NCBI GenBank assembly: GCA_037447655.1
Contig: JBBHKE010001269.1
Location: forward strand, 124,001-188,000
Reading direction: 5' to 3'
DNA: 64,000 nucleotides
Source of the DNA: Zygnema cylindricum
Lineage: Eukaryota > Streptophyta > Zygnematophyceae > Zygnematales > Zygnemataceae
The position numbers were made by a program, and so were the translations under genes. The notes beneath the pieces were generated by a model. It did no database searches. It had not been told where the DNA came from and saw nothing but the letters and a program-made list of their open reading frames with translations. Position 1 is the first letter of the stretch. Every line of letters begins with the position of its first letter. This document shows positions 1 to 11,199 of this stretch, in pieces.

Positions 1-554
1 CATTCAATCGGACGGCCGAGAAGAAAGTCGAGATCGCGGCAGAGATTCTCGGCGGTTTATGGTCATCGCCACATTGGATGACACGTGGCGAAATTACGAT
101 TGATCGCGATATCTCCTTAGATTACGGCACCGAATCCGAATATGACATGTGTCGACTTTTAGGCCATGTTGTACAATGTCCGTCCAGAAAGTACACCGGC
201 ACCTGTACTTTTGTGTACGGAAGTGCAATATGATTGGCTCCGTACATCACTAGATAGAATTTGTGAGAGTGATAGGACTTAGAAAAATTAGTAGATAGGA
301 CCCTCTCTCCCAGAGAGCTACTGTACAAAAGGTCAACTTTGACCCTCCATAACTTACTGCTGAGGGGAGCAAATTCAGAGATTCTTTTTGCTATAGACTC
401 AAGAGAGTCTTACCTTCATAGGGGTGAAGGTGGTCCGAGGTTTTGTTTGCTAGGTTGGTAGTTATTCGTGCTGAAAAACAAAAGGGTCAGGGTTATCATA
501 GAGGCTTCGTGTGAGCTGCTTACTCTGAGGTCCTATAAAGGTTTCAGAGTTGCA
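1..554 (+). mobile_element. LTR-B copy 1, 3' part of an LTR
   Basis: This stretch is the reverse complement of 53498-54050, with roughly 75-80% similarity judged by eye. It runs off the left edge of the window. The LTR end is placed at the CA at 553-554, where similarity to the third copy stops. The family is assigned to Ty1/copia because the third copy lies directly downstream of a copia RNase H region. No gene of its own is seen. The short reading frames here are conserved only because the repeat is. Confidence 0.7.
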
Positions 555-799
555 AGCCCTATGTGAGAAAATATTTTGGGGAATAGTGAGTGGGCGGGAA
601 AAGCGCCCATCCGGTTCTGCTATCCCTCCAAGGCTTAGAGGAAGCACATTTGGTAGGAAACAAAATCCACCGCCGTTAGAGGACTTAGAAGACAGAGAAA
701 GCATCGTGATGGAAAAGGGGAAAGAGAGAGAGAAAACCGCACCTATACAAACTAGATCTGTTTCATGTCTCCTATTACGAGGAATGAGGAGAATGACAT
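555..799 (+). mobile_element. Internal remnant between two LTR-B pieces
   Basis: About 245 bases separate an LTR-B end (554) from an LTR-B start (800). The right part is purine-rich (gaggaatgaggagaatgaca), as expected of a polypurine tract before a 3' LTR. No gag or pol similarity is visible. This suggests an internally deleted or non-autonomous element. Confidence 0.4.
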
Positions 800-895
800 T
801 GAAGAAATTGACGGTTCCTTTTTTAAGTATTTTCTAGGTCTAAATTAAAATATAGAAAGAAGTCGAGGCAGTCTATCTCTAACTTCTCTCTCCAA
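800..895 (+). mobile_element. LTR-B 5' end, truncated
   Basis: The first ~90 bases of an LTR-B copy, starting TGAAGAAATTGACGG. They match the minus strand of 54470-54556. The copy breaks off just before an LTR-A copy begins. Confidence 0.6.
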
Positions 896-920
896 CTCCC
901 ACACTTGTCGCAATCACTAA

Positions 921-1470
921 TGTTGTTTTGAAAAGTCAGTTTCGTGCATAACTACTAATTGGATTTAATATGGAGGTTTGAATAGATTCACGAATTGGGG
1001 GAGCGAACGGACTGATAATTAAAGTTACGTAAACGACTCATTAAGTTGTGTGAACAAGCAATGTCAAATGGACGGCGGATCGCGAAGCGATCCGATGTAA
1101 AATAAACGGAATGTTGAAATAGGCGCCGCCGGTACGTAGCAGCTGCGACGCAGTTAAGTCAACGCAGTTGCGGCTATTTTTATGATCCGTACGGAAAGCG
1201 AAGCCAGCGCAGCAAGCGCAACTACAGATAATATGAATAGGATAGATTTCAAGAAATGATGATTAAACGATAGTGGTAGCTTAGTGGTTGCTTAGTGGTA
1301 GCTTAGTTTCTAACGAAGAGTACGGTGTAAATATTTTGTACAACATAGGTTTGTCCTTTTGACTAGTTAGGTTATTAGAGTAGATACAGTACGGCTGGTA
1401 TGCCTCCGTACTCTGAGTATAACTTGCGGGACTTAGATTATTTTATGTATCGCAGTCAAGTTAGAATTTA
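921..1470 (+). mobile_element. LTR-A copy 1 (copia-type LTR)
   Basis: Starts TGTTGTTTTGAAAAG and ends near GCAGTCAAGT. It is clearly similar along its length to 2504-3040, and its 3' half to 5549-5806. No primer-binding site or leader follows this copy, unlike the other two. A shared run near 1290 reads ggtagcttagtggttgctta. Confidence 0.7.
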
Positions 1471-2373
1471 ATTTTCAAATTGAAAATCAAAATTTCGAAA
1501 CGGAATGTCAAAAAGGCGCTGCAAACTTTGAAGGTCTGCGGATGTTAGAAGGAGCGTGCAAGGATATTTTGGTCGACCTTTTCCAGCATGGCAGAAGGCA
1601 CATGGCGTGTACGACGTGTCCGGTTCTCATTGCCTGTTCGTGGTGGGTATTTTTTTTTACTTTTCATGTGTACCAATGGTACGTGACCAGTTTGAAGAAA
1701 CACTCCTCGCCAAGGAGAGTCTCTTGACACTGGACGATGTGGGCGATTGCTTTGCGAATCTAAAAAGGTGAAAAATCCAACGGTCGATGCTTACGCCTAT
1801 AATATTGGAGCCATCCATTTAACATGTTTCGTCATGTTTCATCTGACAAGAAAATAAAAATGATACAAAACTGTACGAGATAATACGGCATCCAGTAAAC
1901 AACCCCACTTTTCCTCTAATGGAAGTTCACCGTTAGACTTATATACAAGCTTTGTTGTGCATGCTTGAAGGGTTTATTTTTATTACATCCACTTGTTAAT
2001 TTCTACATTTTTAGGGTTCTATAATGGTTGTACAATGTCCTTGTTGTAGTTATTTGTCGATGCTTGAATCAGTTAGAACACTTTTAAGCATAAATCTCAT
2101 CATTAGAGCCACGCCATCATATAGCTTATAAGAGTCTCCACAGTACCTATTGTTCCAAGAAACTATGATTATTTTTTGCATAGACAACGTCGCGGTTCCT
2201 GTTTCCAGTTTGCAGGTTTCCCTAGTTTTGATTGGTTTACATATTTTTTTAACAGAGTCGAGTGTCTAGCGGATCGTTTAGCTGCAAATTTTGCAATATT
2301 TTGTTGTACTTTATATATAAATCAATTTTTTTTTTTGAAAACCATCTCAACACCAAAAACTGCAAATCCATTG
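1471..2373. other. Intergenic, no supported gene
   Basis: AT-rich DNA between LTR copies. An open stretch of about 70 codons at 1556-1771 has no recognisable domain, and its shadow on the other strand is equally long. It could be a decayed exon, but nothing supports that. Confidence 0.5.
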
Positions 2374-2469
2374 GAGATAAATTGAGGACGGAATTGAAAC
2401 CAACCTGTCCGTCTTCCATACGAGATAAATTGAGGACGGAATTGAAACCAACGTGTCCGTCTTCCATAC
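2374..2469. repeat. 48-bp tandem duplication
   Basis: Two adjacent 48-bp units (2374-2421 and 2422-2469), each starting gagataaattgaggacgg, differ at one base (cctgt/cgtgt). They lie just left of an LTR-A copy. Confidence 0.9.
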
Positions 2470-2503
2470 GTGTTGACTGAACTACAATACTGTACCTTCT
2501 CAA

Positions 2504-3040
2504 TGTTGTTTTGAAAAGTTAGTTTCGTGCGTACGAGACATTTTGTGCGTAACTGCTAAGTGGATTTACTATGAAGGCTCGAATAGATTCACGAATTGGG
2601 GGAGCGAACGTACGGACATAATTAAAGTGGCATGAACAGGCACTAACAAATGGATGGCAGATCGCGAAGCAATCCGATATAGAATAAACGAAATATTGAA
2701 ATAGGCGTCGCCGGTACGGCGCAGCTGCGACTATTTTTATGATCCCTACGGACAGCGCAGCCAGCACAGCTGCGGATAATATGAGTAGGATTGATTTCGA
2801 GTAATGATGATTGTACGGTAGTGGTAGCTTAGTAGTTGCTTAGCGGTAGCTTGGTTTTTCTGACATACGAAGATTGCGGAGATGTCGGTGTAAATATTTT
2901 GTACAATAAAGGTTTGTCCTTTTGGCTAATTCGTTTATTAGAGTGGATATAGTACGCCTGGTATGCCTCCGTACATTCAGTAGTGAACTCTCTGAGTATA
3001 ACTTGCAGGACTTAGATTATTTTATGTATCGCAGTCAAGT
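2504..3040 (+). mobile_element. LTR-A copy 2 (5' LTR of copia element A)
   Basis: Starts TGTTGTTTTGAAAAG and ends at about GCAGTCAAGT. A primer-binding-like sequence follows at once (3041-3056, attatcaaagcaatgg), resembling the TGGTATCAGAGC initiator-tRNA-Met site typical of plant copia elements. Leader and gag come next, so this is the 5' LTR of a decayed element. Confidence 0.75.
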
Positions 3041-3431
3041 ATTATCAAAGCAATGGCAAACTGTTTTTTGCATCTTTGACATGTTGGGGTGATCACTCTG
3101 TTTGGTGCTTTCATGTGAAACTTTGTGGAGTTATTCTAAGATATAGAATATATATGTGTGTGAAGTTTCATTATATTCAGGTATCTCTATAAGATTCTGT
3201 GAGTAGTCTAAGTGGTTAGTTTGTGAAGGTGTCAGCTGTTTTTGTGAAACTCTGGAGCTTATATATTCTAGATTCCTTGGTGGATTTGGTTGTAAATTTA
3301 GGATCTTATAGTTTCTATAGTATACTGCTTGTTGATGCAGTTTGAGGAGATTTTGTGAATTGTGGGGTAATCTGTGCTTTGTGAAACACAACTGTTTGAG
3401 GGGTAGTCCGTGGTGCTTCTGAGAGTAATCC
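3041..3431 (+). mobile_element. Primer-binding site and untranslated leader of copia element A
   Basis: The region between the LTR-A end and the gag start codon at 3432. It is repeated almost base for base at 5807-6195 after another LTR-A fragment, which shows that it belongs to the element. Confidence 0.7.
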
Positions 3432-4215
3432 ATGGCTGAAATAGGCTATGGACAACAGGTTATGGGCCCACACCCACGGCTACCCATATTTGATGGATCA
3501 AAATATCACTACTAGAAGTGTGCACCCGAGAGCTACTTCGAGATGATGGAGCTAATGGACGTGGTGGAAGGTACCTTGGCCGAAACATCAAATGGATGGA
3601 AAAGGAAAAATCATGAGTGTCTAAGGGTTATCAAGAACTCCTTGACTAACGATTAAGTAATGTTATATCTAAGTTTCAAAAAGGCAGCTGAATTATGGAA
3701 GTGCTTACAATGTATGTATGCAAAGACTTCTTTATATCATTGGCTTAGTAGTGTTACCAAAATAGTTGAACACAAGTATGTAGGAGGTAGTATGGAGAAA
3801 CAATGTATTGACTTACAAGTATTATTTGCAGAAAATGATTTGGCAGGAGGCAACTTTACAGATGCTCAACAAGCTATCTTGTTAATGAGAAGTCTACCTA
3901 AAGAATATAAGAGTGCACTAGATCGATTGACTTTAATTGATAAAAATGATTGGAGCGTAACTGTCGCTAGACGAGTTATTTTAGATGAAGAGGCTAATAG
4001 AAGGGTCTTATCAAGTGGAAGGAATATAAAGGAATCTAAGTCTTAGTTTCAGAAATTTAAAAGTAATAGTGAGTTCGGAGATCGATCAAAGAATTGTTTT
4101 TACTGTAATGATTTAGGACATACCTTCAGGGTATCTCCATCATATAAAAGCGATGTGCTACAGGAAATTTCAGAGATGGATGGGACAACAACCTAGTTCG
4201 TACCCCAACAAGAAA
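3432..4215 (+). pseudogene. Copia-type Gag, broken
   Basis: Translation from ATG 3432 gives a Ty1/copia Gag of the UBN2/Retrotran_gag_2 kind: an N-terminal LPIFDGSKYHY block, then (3660-4046) a helical region with MEKQCIDLQ, LMRSLPKEYKSALDRL and a downstream CFYCNDLGHT knuckle that has lost its last Cys. Gag packages element RNA in virus-like particles. In-frame stops occur after KYHY (about 3513), at about 3655 and at about 4044, so no full Gag can be made. Family assignment is firm; activity is excluded unless the stops are assembly errors. Confidence 0.75.
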
Positions 4216-4231
4216 GGAATCAAGTGCTTTC

Positions 4232-4681
4232 GTGAGTGAAAAACAAGACTCGACAGATGACAATAGGCATGCACCGTGTGTTGACGAATTTATTTATTTA
4301 CCGACCTTTTGTGTTGTTCGGAATGAGGAGAAAGAGGTGACAGAAAAAGATCCGATTACTTTCAATATGTTTTATGACAGATTGGTGGGTGACATAAACT
4401 TACTAAAGGAAGGGGCAACTAGAATACGAGAAGTCGATAGAAGTGAAAGGCACATGAAAGCCGAAGAAACTGGAAAAATTATTATCACCGAAAACAGTAA
4501 GGAAACAGACGAGTGTGAAAAAGACTCGGGTTGTGTGACTTCTTCTTGTGATAAACTGGTGTATGAGAATAGCATAGAGGGAGAAAAGATTCCTGAAGTA
4601 AGGGGAGTTAAAGAAGTAAACTTAAAATTGATTGAAGAATATTTCTTAGAAAAAGAGAACACAAATACAAACAGAACTTAG
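4232..4681 (+). CDS. Acidic hypothetical ORF downstream of copia gag
   Basis: A 149-codon open frame rich in Glu, Lys, Ser and Thr, with no recognised domain. It lies where a copia element would carry protease and integrase, yet shows neither. The sequence from 4690 to 5540 is AT-rich and has no pol similarity. It may be captured host sequence in a non-autonomous element, or chance. I do not recognise it. Confidence 0.25.
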   Translation: MSEKQDSTDDNRHAPCVDEFIYLPTFCVVRNEEKEVTEKDPITFNMFYDRLVGDINLLKEGATRIREVDRSERHMKAEETGKIIITENSKETDECEKDSGCVTSSCDKLVYENSIEGEKIPEVRGVKEVNLKLIEEYFLEKENTNTNRT

Positions 4682-4689
4682 AGAAAGAG

Positions 4690-5548
4690 AAAAAGTAAAT
4701 GATCAGATAGGAAAGTGTGAATTAACACAAAATAGGGAATTAACAGGAAAACACTGTGGGTTTAAAAATTATTGAAATCCACGAAAAACTGAGGAGAAGT
4801 GTTCAAAAAAATAAGGCTAAGGAAAATAGTTCATGAGAGCCGAAAAAGTCATAACTTAAAAAAGAATCGTAGGAAGTGGAAAGTGTAGCTAACTGGAAAA
4901 AAGGTCAGATGGAAAATATTGAATATACATACACTTCAGAGAAGTTCCATATCTATGAAAAGAAACCAAAAATCCGTAAGAAAAACTACACTATATAGAA
5001 GTAGTGGGAAGGGAAACCATGGAAAATTTTTGAACAGATCAGATAGTCATTAGAAACCAAGAAAGAGAGATAGATTGCGGAAAAACAGTTGGAGAACAAG
5101 CATGTTATGAAATCGATCACACCGAAGAACACAACCGAAAACAGTGAGGGGATGTGTAACGGGAAAATGGGAAGACTTGAATGAATTTACAAGAAATTTC
5201 ATGAGAATTTGGTGTAATAGCGTCAGTAACATACATCTAAGGAAGTGGATGACGTGGAAGTATTTAACCAGAGAGAATGTGCAACAATTGTTCGGTAAAA
5301 GTGTGTAGGTGGTTGATTTTTCAGCAAATTTGATAACATGGCTAAGTGACGAAGACGAGTGGAAATACGGATTTACTGGAGAGGTGTTATTACCATAGTG
5401 AAGAGACAGTTTTGCATTTATGGCGTAAGAGGAGCTATTACAGGACACTATTTGCAAGGTGGGAGTTTTTCAAAAAGGCGAATGGGAATTCGCAGAAGGC
5501 AGCAAGAGCGATGGCGACGTCGGCAAAGCAGTGGTGATGTGTTGTTTA
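4690..5548. other. Internal region without recognisable gene
   Basis: Purine-rich on the plus strand, with only short open frames on either strand. It lies between the gag remnant and a partial LTR-A. No integrase or RT motifs are seen. Confidence 0.4.
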
Positions 5549-5806
5549 TGCAAGCGCAACTACGGATAATAGGAATAGGATAGATTTCAAGTAATGATGA
5601 TTAAACGATAGTGGTAGCTTAGTGGTTGCTTAGTGGTAGCTTAGTTTCTAACGAAGAGTACGGTGTAAATATTCTGTACAACATAGGTTTGTTCTTTTGA
5701 CTAGTTAGGTTATTAGAGTAGATACAGTACGGCTGGTATGCCTCCGTACTCTGAGTATAACTTGCGGGACTTAGATTATTTTATGTATCGCCGTCAAGTT
5801 AATCAA
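5549..5806 (+). mobile_element. LTR-A copy 3, 3' half
   Basis: Matches 1206-1470 closely (gcgcaactacggataat onward) and ends at GCCGTCAAGTT. It is followed by its own primer-binding-like sequence and leader (5807-6208), so it is the start of a second, truncated element rather than a simple 3' LTR. Confidence 0.7.
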
Positions 5807-6208
5807 AGTAATGGCAAACTGTTTTTTGCATCTTTGACCTGTTGGTGTGATCACTCTGATTGGTGCTTTCATGTGAAACTTTGTGGAGTTATTCTATGAT
5901 ATAGAATCTATATGTGTGTGAAGTTTCATTGTATTCCAGTATCTCTGTAAGATTCTGTGAACAGTCTAAGTGGTTAGTTTGTGAAGCTGTCAGCTAATTT
6001 TGGGAAACTCTGGAGCCTATATCTCCTAGATGCCTTAGTGGATTTGGCTGTAACTTTGAGAGTTTATAGGGTATTTGGTATACTGCATATTGGTGTAGTT
6101 TGAGATCATTTTGTCTAGTGTGGAATAATCTGTTTTGTCTGAAACACAGCTGTTTTTGAGGTAGTCTGTGGGTGTTTCCGTGAGTAATCCATGGCTGAAA
6201 TAAGCTAT
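5807..6208 (+). mobile_element. Second copy of the copia A leader, cut by LTR-B
   Basis: Parallels 3041-3455, including the gag start ATGGCTGAAATA at about 6189. Similarity stops at about 6208, where an LTR-B copy in the opposite orientation begins. Confidence 0.65.
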
Positions 6209-7095
6209 AGACAACACCCCTAAGTCCGCAGCAAAATGAATCACTAAAAATGGTCAATTATATTTATAGTTATGGCTGGCCAAAAATTGAAATTTATACA
6301 AGGTGCTTTCTGGGAGAGGCAGCTACCTACCCAAATTTCCTAAGTCCTATTCCCCCTCTAAAACTCTATCTACTAAAGTGCGGCACCAATCAAATTACTG
6401 TGTCGTACAGAAAAGTACAGGTGCCGGTGTACTTTCTATACGGCTAGTGTACAACATGGCCAAAATGTCGACACGTGTCAAATCAGGATTTGTTCCCGTA
6501 ATCTTCGGAGTTCCCGTAATCCAATGGTATCACGCCACGTGTCATCTGACGTGGCAATGACCGTAAAACGCCAAAAGTACCTTTTCCGTGATCACGGCGC
6601 TTATCGCGGCCGTCCGATCAAAACCGGATATAATCTTAGCTGCTAAAATTTGACGGGCGGTATTTGTTTCGCAGTCGAAACAAGTGCGCGATATCCGTTT
6701 CATAAAACATCGGAACCGTACTCCGTACTACCTAAAACTGTTTCCATGTACTACATATCTATTTCTCGTTCAACGAACTAGTCTTTGTGTTACTATATAA
6801 ATATTTGTCAAACCCTACATATATTAGCATTATTCTAGACTTAACGGCTAGAGCTAACTGCTACTTTGACTGGCGGCAGGTACCATGATCAAACCCTGCG
6901 CCAGTTAATCTTTTTTATGAACCTTTTTAATTTACCTTTCTCTCTTGGAGAACTCAGGCAGCCATGACTCTGTCTCCCTATCCAGCCTTTAGTGACTAGA
7001 ACAAGTATGGGGGCTTGGATAAGGGAGTCAGAGGCAGACTGCCTCTGCTCTTTTTCTATCCTAATACACACCTAGAAAATACTCAAATATCAACA
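6209..7095 (-). mobile_element. LTR-B copy 2
   Basis: Aligns with 53637-54556 in the same relative orientation. The LTR start on the minus strand is TGTTGATATTTGAGT at 7095. The far end (6209) lacks about 140 bases present in copy 3. No internal element sequence adjoins it, so it is a solo or truncated LTR inserted in the copia A leader. A hairpin at 6870-6904 is conserved in position with copy 3. Confidence 0.7.
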
Positions 7096-8844
7096 ATACA
7101 CGCTAAATACAATCGACAATGTACTGTACCGAACGAAACAAAACTTAACTGAAGTCAACCGAACAAAACATTTGACGTTGCAATTTCGGGCGATGCTGAT
7201 TCGCCCAATATCATAATATTTCGCTGTCAATGTAAGAATGTTGATTCGTAAATAGCGTGGCTCGATTTCGTCGCGCTTGACGATGCGCATTTTATTCATT
7301 CAATTTCAATTGATATTTTTACGCGGTTGGTTTTATTATAGTGTACAAAGTTTATTTCTTTTCGTGAGTTTTAATATTTTCGTACAAGACTTATAATACT
7401 TCAATTTAAAGAAGTTTTGTTTAACTTTGCGTCTAAGTTCAATGTAACGCTTAGACGATTAAATTTTAATTTTGCGGCTAAGTGCTCTCACTGTGGAGCT
7501 CACATAACGACAAAAAGTGACTATCTGCAACACTTTTATTTACATGTGGTTGCCACAGATTTGTTACCGTAAACGTCGCCGGCCGTGTGAATCGCAAATT
7601 TCTTTATGACGGTCGACGTTCACAAGCGCGGTAAAATTTTAAGCGGTAGACACAATATTTTGAAACCGATTGACCGTCAAATTTGTAGTCAAATGTGCTT
7701 TATTTGTACTAATGTGTCACTCAAACGTACAATTTTTGACAACGTGACATAAGTGACTGTGCTCAACCACAAGAGTCACTGTCACGATCAATTCCCAAAA
7801 TTAAATTTCACGTCTAAATTTTGAAAAACATTCGAACAAATTTTTATTTTTCCGTGAGTTTTGCGGTATTTTTATTTAAACCGTCAGATTTGGACAATCT
7901 GACGGTCGTTGATCAATGTAGCGATCTAAGAAGATCACATGAAAAGCCCAAAACACATGTTATGATAAGACTTACGTCTGCGATTTTTTTTTTCCTGGTT
8001 TTTTTTTCCTACGTAATGTCATCCTACGCTGTGTCAGTTTGCTAAAAAGTTTCGTCCGGCGGCGTGCACTGTACTATGATGATACGTCAGATTTGTACGT
8101 TCGTACAAGAGTGTGCACAACGCACACACATACAGTATGCCTAGTCTGCGCAAGTTTTGTGCCAAGTTTTGTGCGCCTACCAAAGGCCTACCATAAAAAC
8201 GCCTACTTTTGAACTATGTTTTAGACAGTCCGTCCAAAAAAATACCGGCGCAATGCAACGAGGTCAATCGTATCAGAAGTCTCCACTTACACACGACGGC
8301 GCTTTCGCGGTAAAGGTATGGACAGCAAAAATCATGAGGGATGTCCGTACTCCACACTCCCAAAAAACAGATATCTGGTCGCCAGATGAAATCTTGGCAA
8401 TATTTACCGTACATATGACTTAAGCCTATAAGAGGCTGACCTCTAACGTGATGTAGACATCCCAACTCATTTAAAAGTTGAGTTTTCCTGGTTCGAGTCT
8501 CGTGCCACTTCCAATTCAAACGGGAGGCATTTTTCCGAAAGTTAACATATTTCCGACGATTGTCGGTCAAGCTTGTTGGTGCCATTAATGCGACGTCGCC
8601 CACAGAATCTTGGGCCTTGAATTCCATTGGCGATTGTTGGCGGTGAGATGTGCATAAACAGTACAAGCCGCTTGTTGCGTTTCCGATATAATAGATGAGA
8701 ACACTTCCCTCAAGTTATGCAAATTATCTGGTGCAATCCCTGGTTGCGGGCGTCGCCAAAGTTGATGTTATCGGCCGTCGGTGACGTTTTCCTGGGTTAT
8801 GTGGACACTGCAGTACAGTATAGTACATTAGACGGTGTATCTCT
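7096..8844. other. Intergenic, AT-rich, no supported gene
   Basis: No frame with a domain. At about 8493 a motif ggttcgagtct resembles the B box of an RNA polymerase III promoter, but no cloverleaf or matching acceptor stem could be drawn, so no tRNA is called. Confidence 0.5.
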
Positions 8845-9355
8845 CACCGTGAATCGCTATTAGCGTAATGAAATAGATAGCGTAATGAAAAAATTAGCTT
8901 TATTTACGCTAATTGGGAATGTCGATTTTTTTGGAAATATTTTTTATTCTATTTTTTCGTATACTCTAATTTGTAAACTTTGTAAAAAAATTCGGTGCAT
9001 AATATCTCCACACTAAAATAAGTGCAGTTACGAAATTGTTCAAATCGTATGCCGTCACGTTTTTTTGACATCCGCGAATGACAGAAAATATTTACACAAT
9101 TACATGTTAGCGTGACTACGGGATAGCATGAATATCTTTTCTGTACTTTTCTACTTGAAAAGTACAAAAAAGTACGGCGTTAACAGACCGTACACCACAC
9201 TATTTATGATGGCACTCTATTAGAGTCATGAATCCTATTTAATGGGCTTCCTCAAATAACGTGCAAAAACATTTGGAATGTTTAATTATATTTGAGAATT
9301 TGCTGAAAAAAACGGGGTACCTCTATTAGCGTTCAACACGCTAATAGCGATTCAC
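8845..9355. repeat. TA-MITE 1
   Basis: A non-coding element with left terminus CACCGTGAATCGCTATTAGCG and inverted right terminus CGCTAATAGCGATTCAC (9339-9355), which lacks the final GGTG. The related copies at 15110 and 39278 are flanked by TA, suggesting a Tc1/mariner-type MITE family. The 5' flank here is not TA. Confidence 0.6.
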
Positions 9356-9357
9356 TA

Positions 9358-9520
9358 CACCGTGAATCGTTATTAGCGTATAGAAATTATTAGTGAACAT
9401 AATGAATTAGTGTCATTTATGCTAATTTGTGTGTCAATGCTATTTTCAAAAAAATGTTTAATTGTAATTTCTCCATAACGCTGATTTGGGTATACAGGAT
9501 CCGGCGTCTTAACATATACG
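9358..9520 (+). repeat. TA-MITE left end, adjoining MITE 1
   Basis: Starts TA|CACCGTGAATCGTTATTAGCG two bases after MITE 1 and is similar to 16237-16390 over about 150 bases (shared tgtttaattgtaatttctc). Its own right end is not placed. A matching right terminus occurs far away at 15107. Confidence 0.55.
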
Positions 9521-10868
9521 GTAAAATATGTAGAACTATAAAATCTGACAATCTGTACCACGTCGCGTCCTTTTACATTAATTAATCCATAATTCTAATT
9601 TGGGTTTGCGGTAAAGTAATCATTACGCCATTCATAATTATACACTTAAATTGGTACGTGAAAAAATCGTCGAAAGTACGGGTTTTTGTCCTTTCACTCG
9701 AGTTTATTCATGACTCTAATAAGCATTTTTTTCACGCGCGGTGAATATGATTACAGTAAAATAAGTGCGAGGACAACATAGGACAAAACGTACATTGTCG
9801 CGTCATACAGTCGATTCCATGCTTCGGATTGTAAAACGCAGTTACCTTCTAACGCTACGTAACCGTACAACTCTAATACGTTCATTCAGTTCAGTTTCAT
9901 ATTGTGAAATGAACGAAACTATAACGACGGGTGTTCTATGTTTACGTTTCGTTTCACATAACTTACATTGAACTCAGTGTTTCATTTTAATTTATTTGTC
10001 GTACGAGGGGAGAACCAGCTTTATATGACGTTAAATATGGATCTTTAACTTTAATAAGGTGCCCGATGGGTTGTTTTATTAGAATTCATGCATAGTAAAT
10101 TTGGACTTAATTCCAATAAGGATGTGTTTATTTAGATCAAACGTCAAATAAACCTCTTATTGGTATCACTGTTAATTCTAATTGAACGTAAAACGGAGAA
10201 TAAACCATTTATTAGGATATATGTTAATTCTAATTGGCGGTGATACGCCGACGAAAGCTGATCCAGCCGCCGTTGGAAGAGTATCATTGCCTGCTTCCAA
10301 AAACACGTGGCATTTTTAATATCCACGTATTTCTAAAGCTGGTCTGGTTCCGTAGATGACGTTTGAAAAATTGTTCGTCAATGTTACGACGCTCGCATTT
10401 TTTCCCATCAACATTTTGCCATCGTGCTTGTAAGATGGAGGTGTTTCCATGGCGATTTGATATATCTTTTTATATGTAGTTCCACCTAATGACTTTTTGT
10501 AGCTTTTTTTTTTTTTTCTCTTTCTTTAATTGTATCGTTTATTTGCTTTTGTTTTTCTAAGAACTAATTACTGTAGCTGATGATACTCTTCCCTCTCCAA
10601 AATTTCCAACCGAAGTGAATGGATGTTTTTTTTTTGTAGTAAAATTAGTCTACCGATTCCCGCCCTTTCTCCCGTTCCCACCTAGTGATTGGCTATTTTA
10701 AATATGGCAAATAACTATTTGCAGAATTCCACAATATTTGCAGTTTTTTGTTGGTATTTGCCTGTTGTCTTCCATGCCATTAAAACAAAGCTAACCATAG
10801 AAAAATATTTTTTCACACAGTCTCACTCTGAATTTTTACTAACTAAAGTTGGTGATACCTTTCCTGAA
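9521..10868. other. Intergenic, no supported gene
   Basis: AT-rich and interspersed with tctaattt-like words shared with the MITE family. No domain-bearing frame. T-runs occur near 10505 and 10625. Confidence 0.4.
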
Positions 10869-11085
10869 TTCAGGTATCGTCCTAGAACAGTTGCTCTCCG
10901 TGAAATCAGAAAGTCTCTACAACTTCGCTTATTTGGTCGGTCTGTTTGAGGACACCAATCTCTGTGCCATTCACGCTAAGAGAGTCACCATTATGGCAAA
11001 AGATGTGCCATTCACGCTAAGAGAGTCACCATTATGGCAAAGGATGTCCAACTGGCCAGGCGTATCCAAGGAGAACGGGCTTAGA
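10869..11085 (+). pseudogene. Histone H3 remnant with internal deletion and duplication
   Basis: Two frames give unmistakable H3 pieces. 10872-10920 encodes [14 protein letters not shown], the start of the H3 core after the tail. 10924-11003 encodes [19 protein letters not shown] followed by VTIMAKD. 11044-11082 encodes [12 protein letters not shown] plus a TAG stop. About 45 core residues between REIRK and AYLVG are missing. A 41-bp exact-length tandem duplication (10964-11004/11005-11045) splits the C-terminal helix. An acceptor-like ttcag precedes YRP, the intron position of plant H3.3 genes, so this may be a decayed exon rather than a processed copy. The frame change and the missing histone-fold helices rule out function. 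Confidence 0.85.
10964..11045. repeat. 41-bp tandem duplication inside the H3 remnant
   Basis: Units at 10964-11004 and 11005-11045 start gtgccattcacgctaagaga and differ at one base near the end (aaaagat/aaaggat). Confidence 0.9.
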
Positions 11086-11196
11086 AAAGTTTTTGAAATA
11101 TTATTAAAATAAGATGAAAACATAGCAGCAGCAGGAACGGGCTTACAAAAGTTTTTGAAATATTATGAAAATAAGATGAAAACATAGCAGCAGCAG
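11073..11196. repeat. 62-bp tandem duplication covering the H3 end and 3' flank
   Basis: Units start gaacgggcttagaaaag (11073) and gaacgggcttacaaaag (11135), and both end in gcagcagcag. The first unit contains the H3 stop codon. Confidence 0.85.
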
Positions 11197-11199
11197 GAA

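Noticed and set aside
8460-8515. Possible tRNA gene (ggttcgagtct B-box-like motif)
   Set aside because: No acceptor stem, D arm or anticodon arm could be drawn upstream; at most a tRNA-derived SINE relic.
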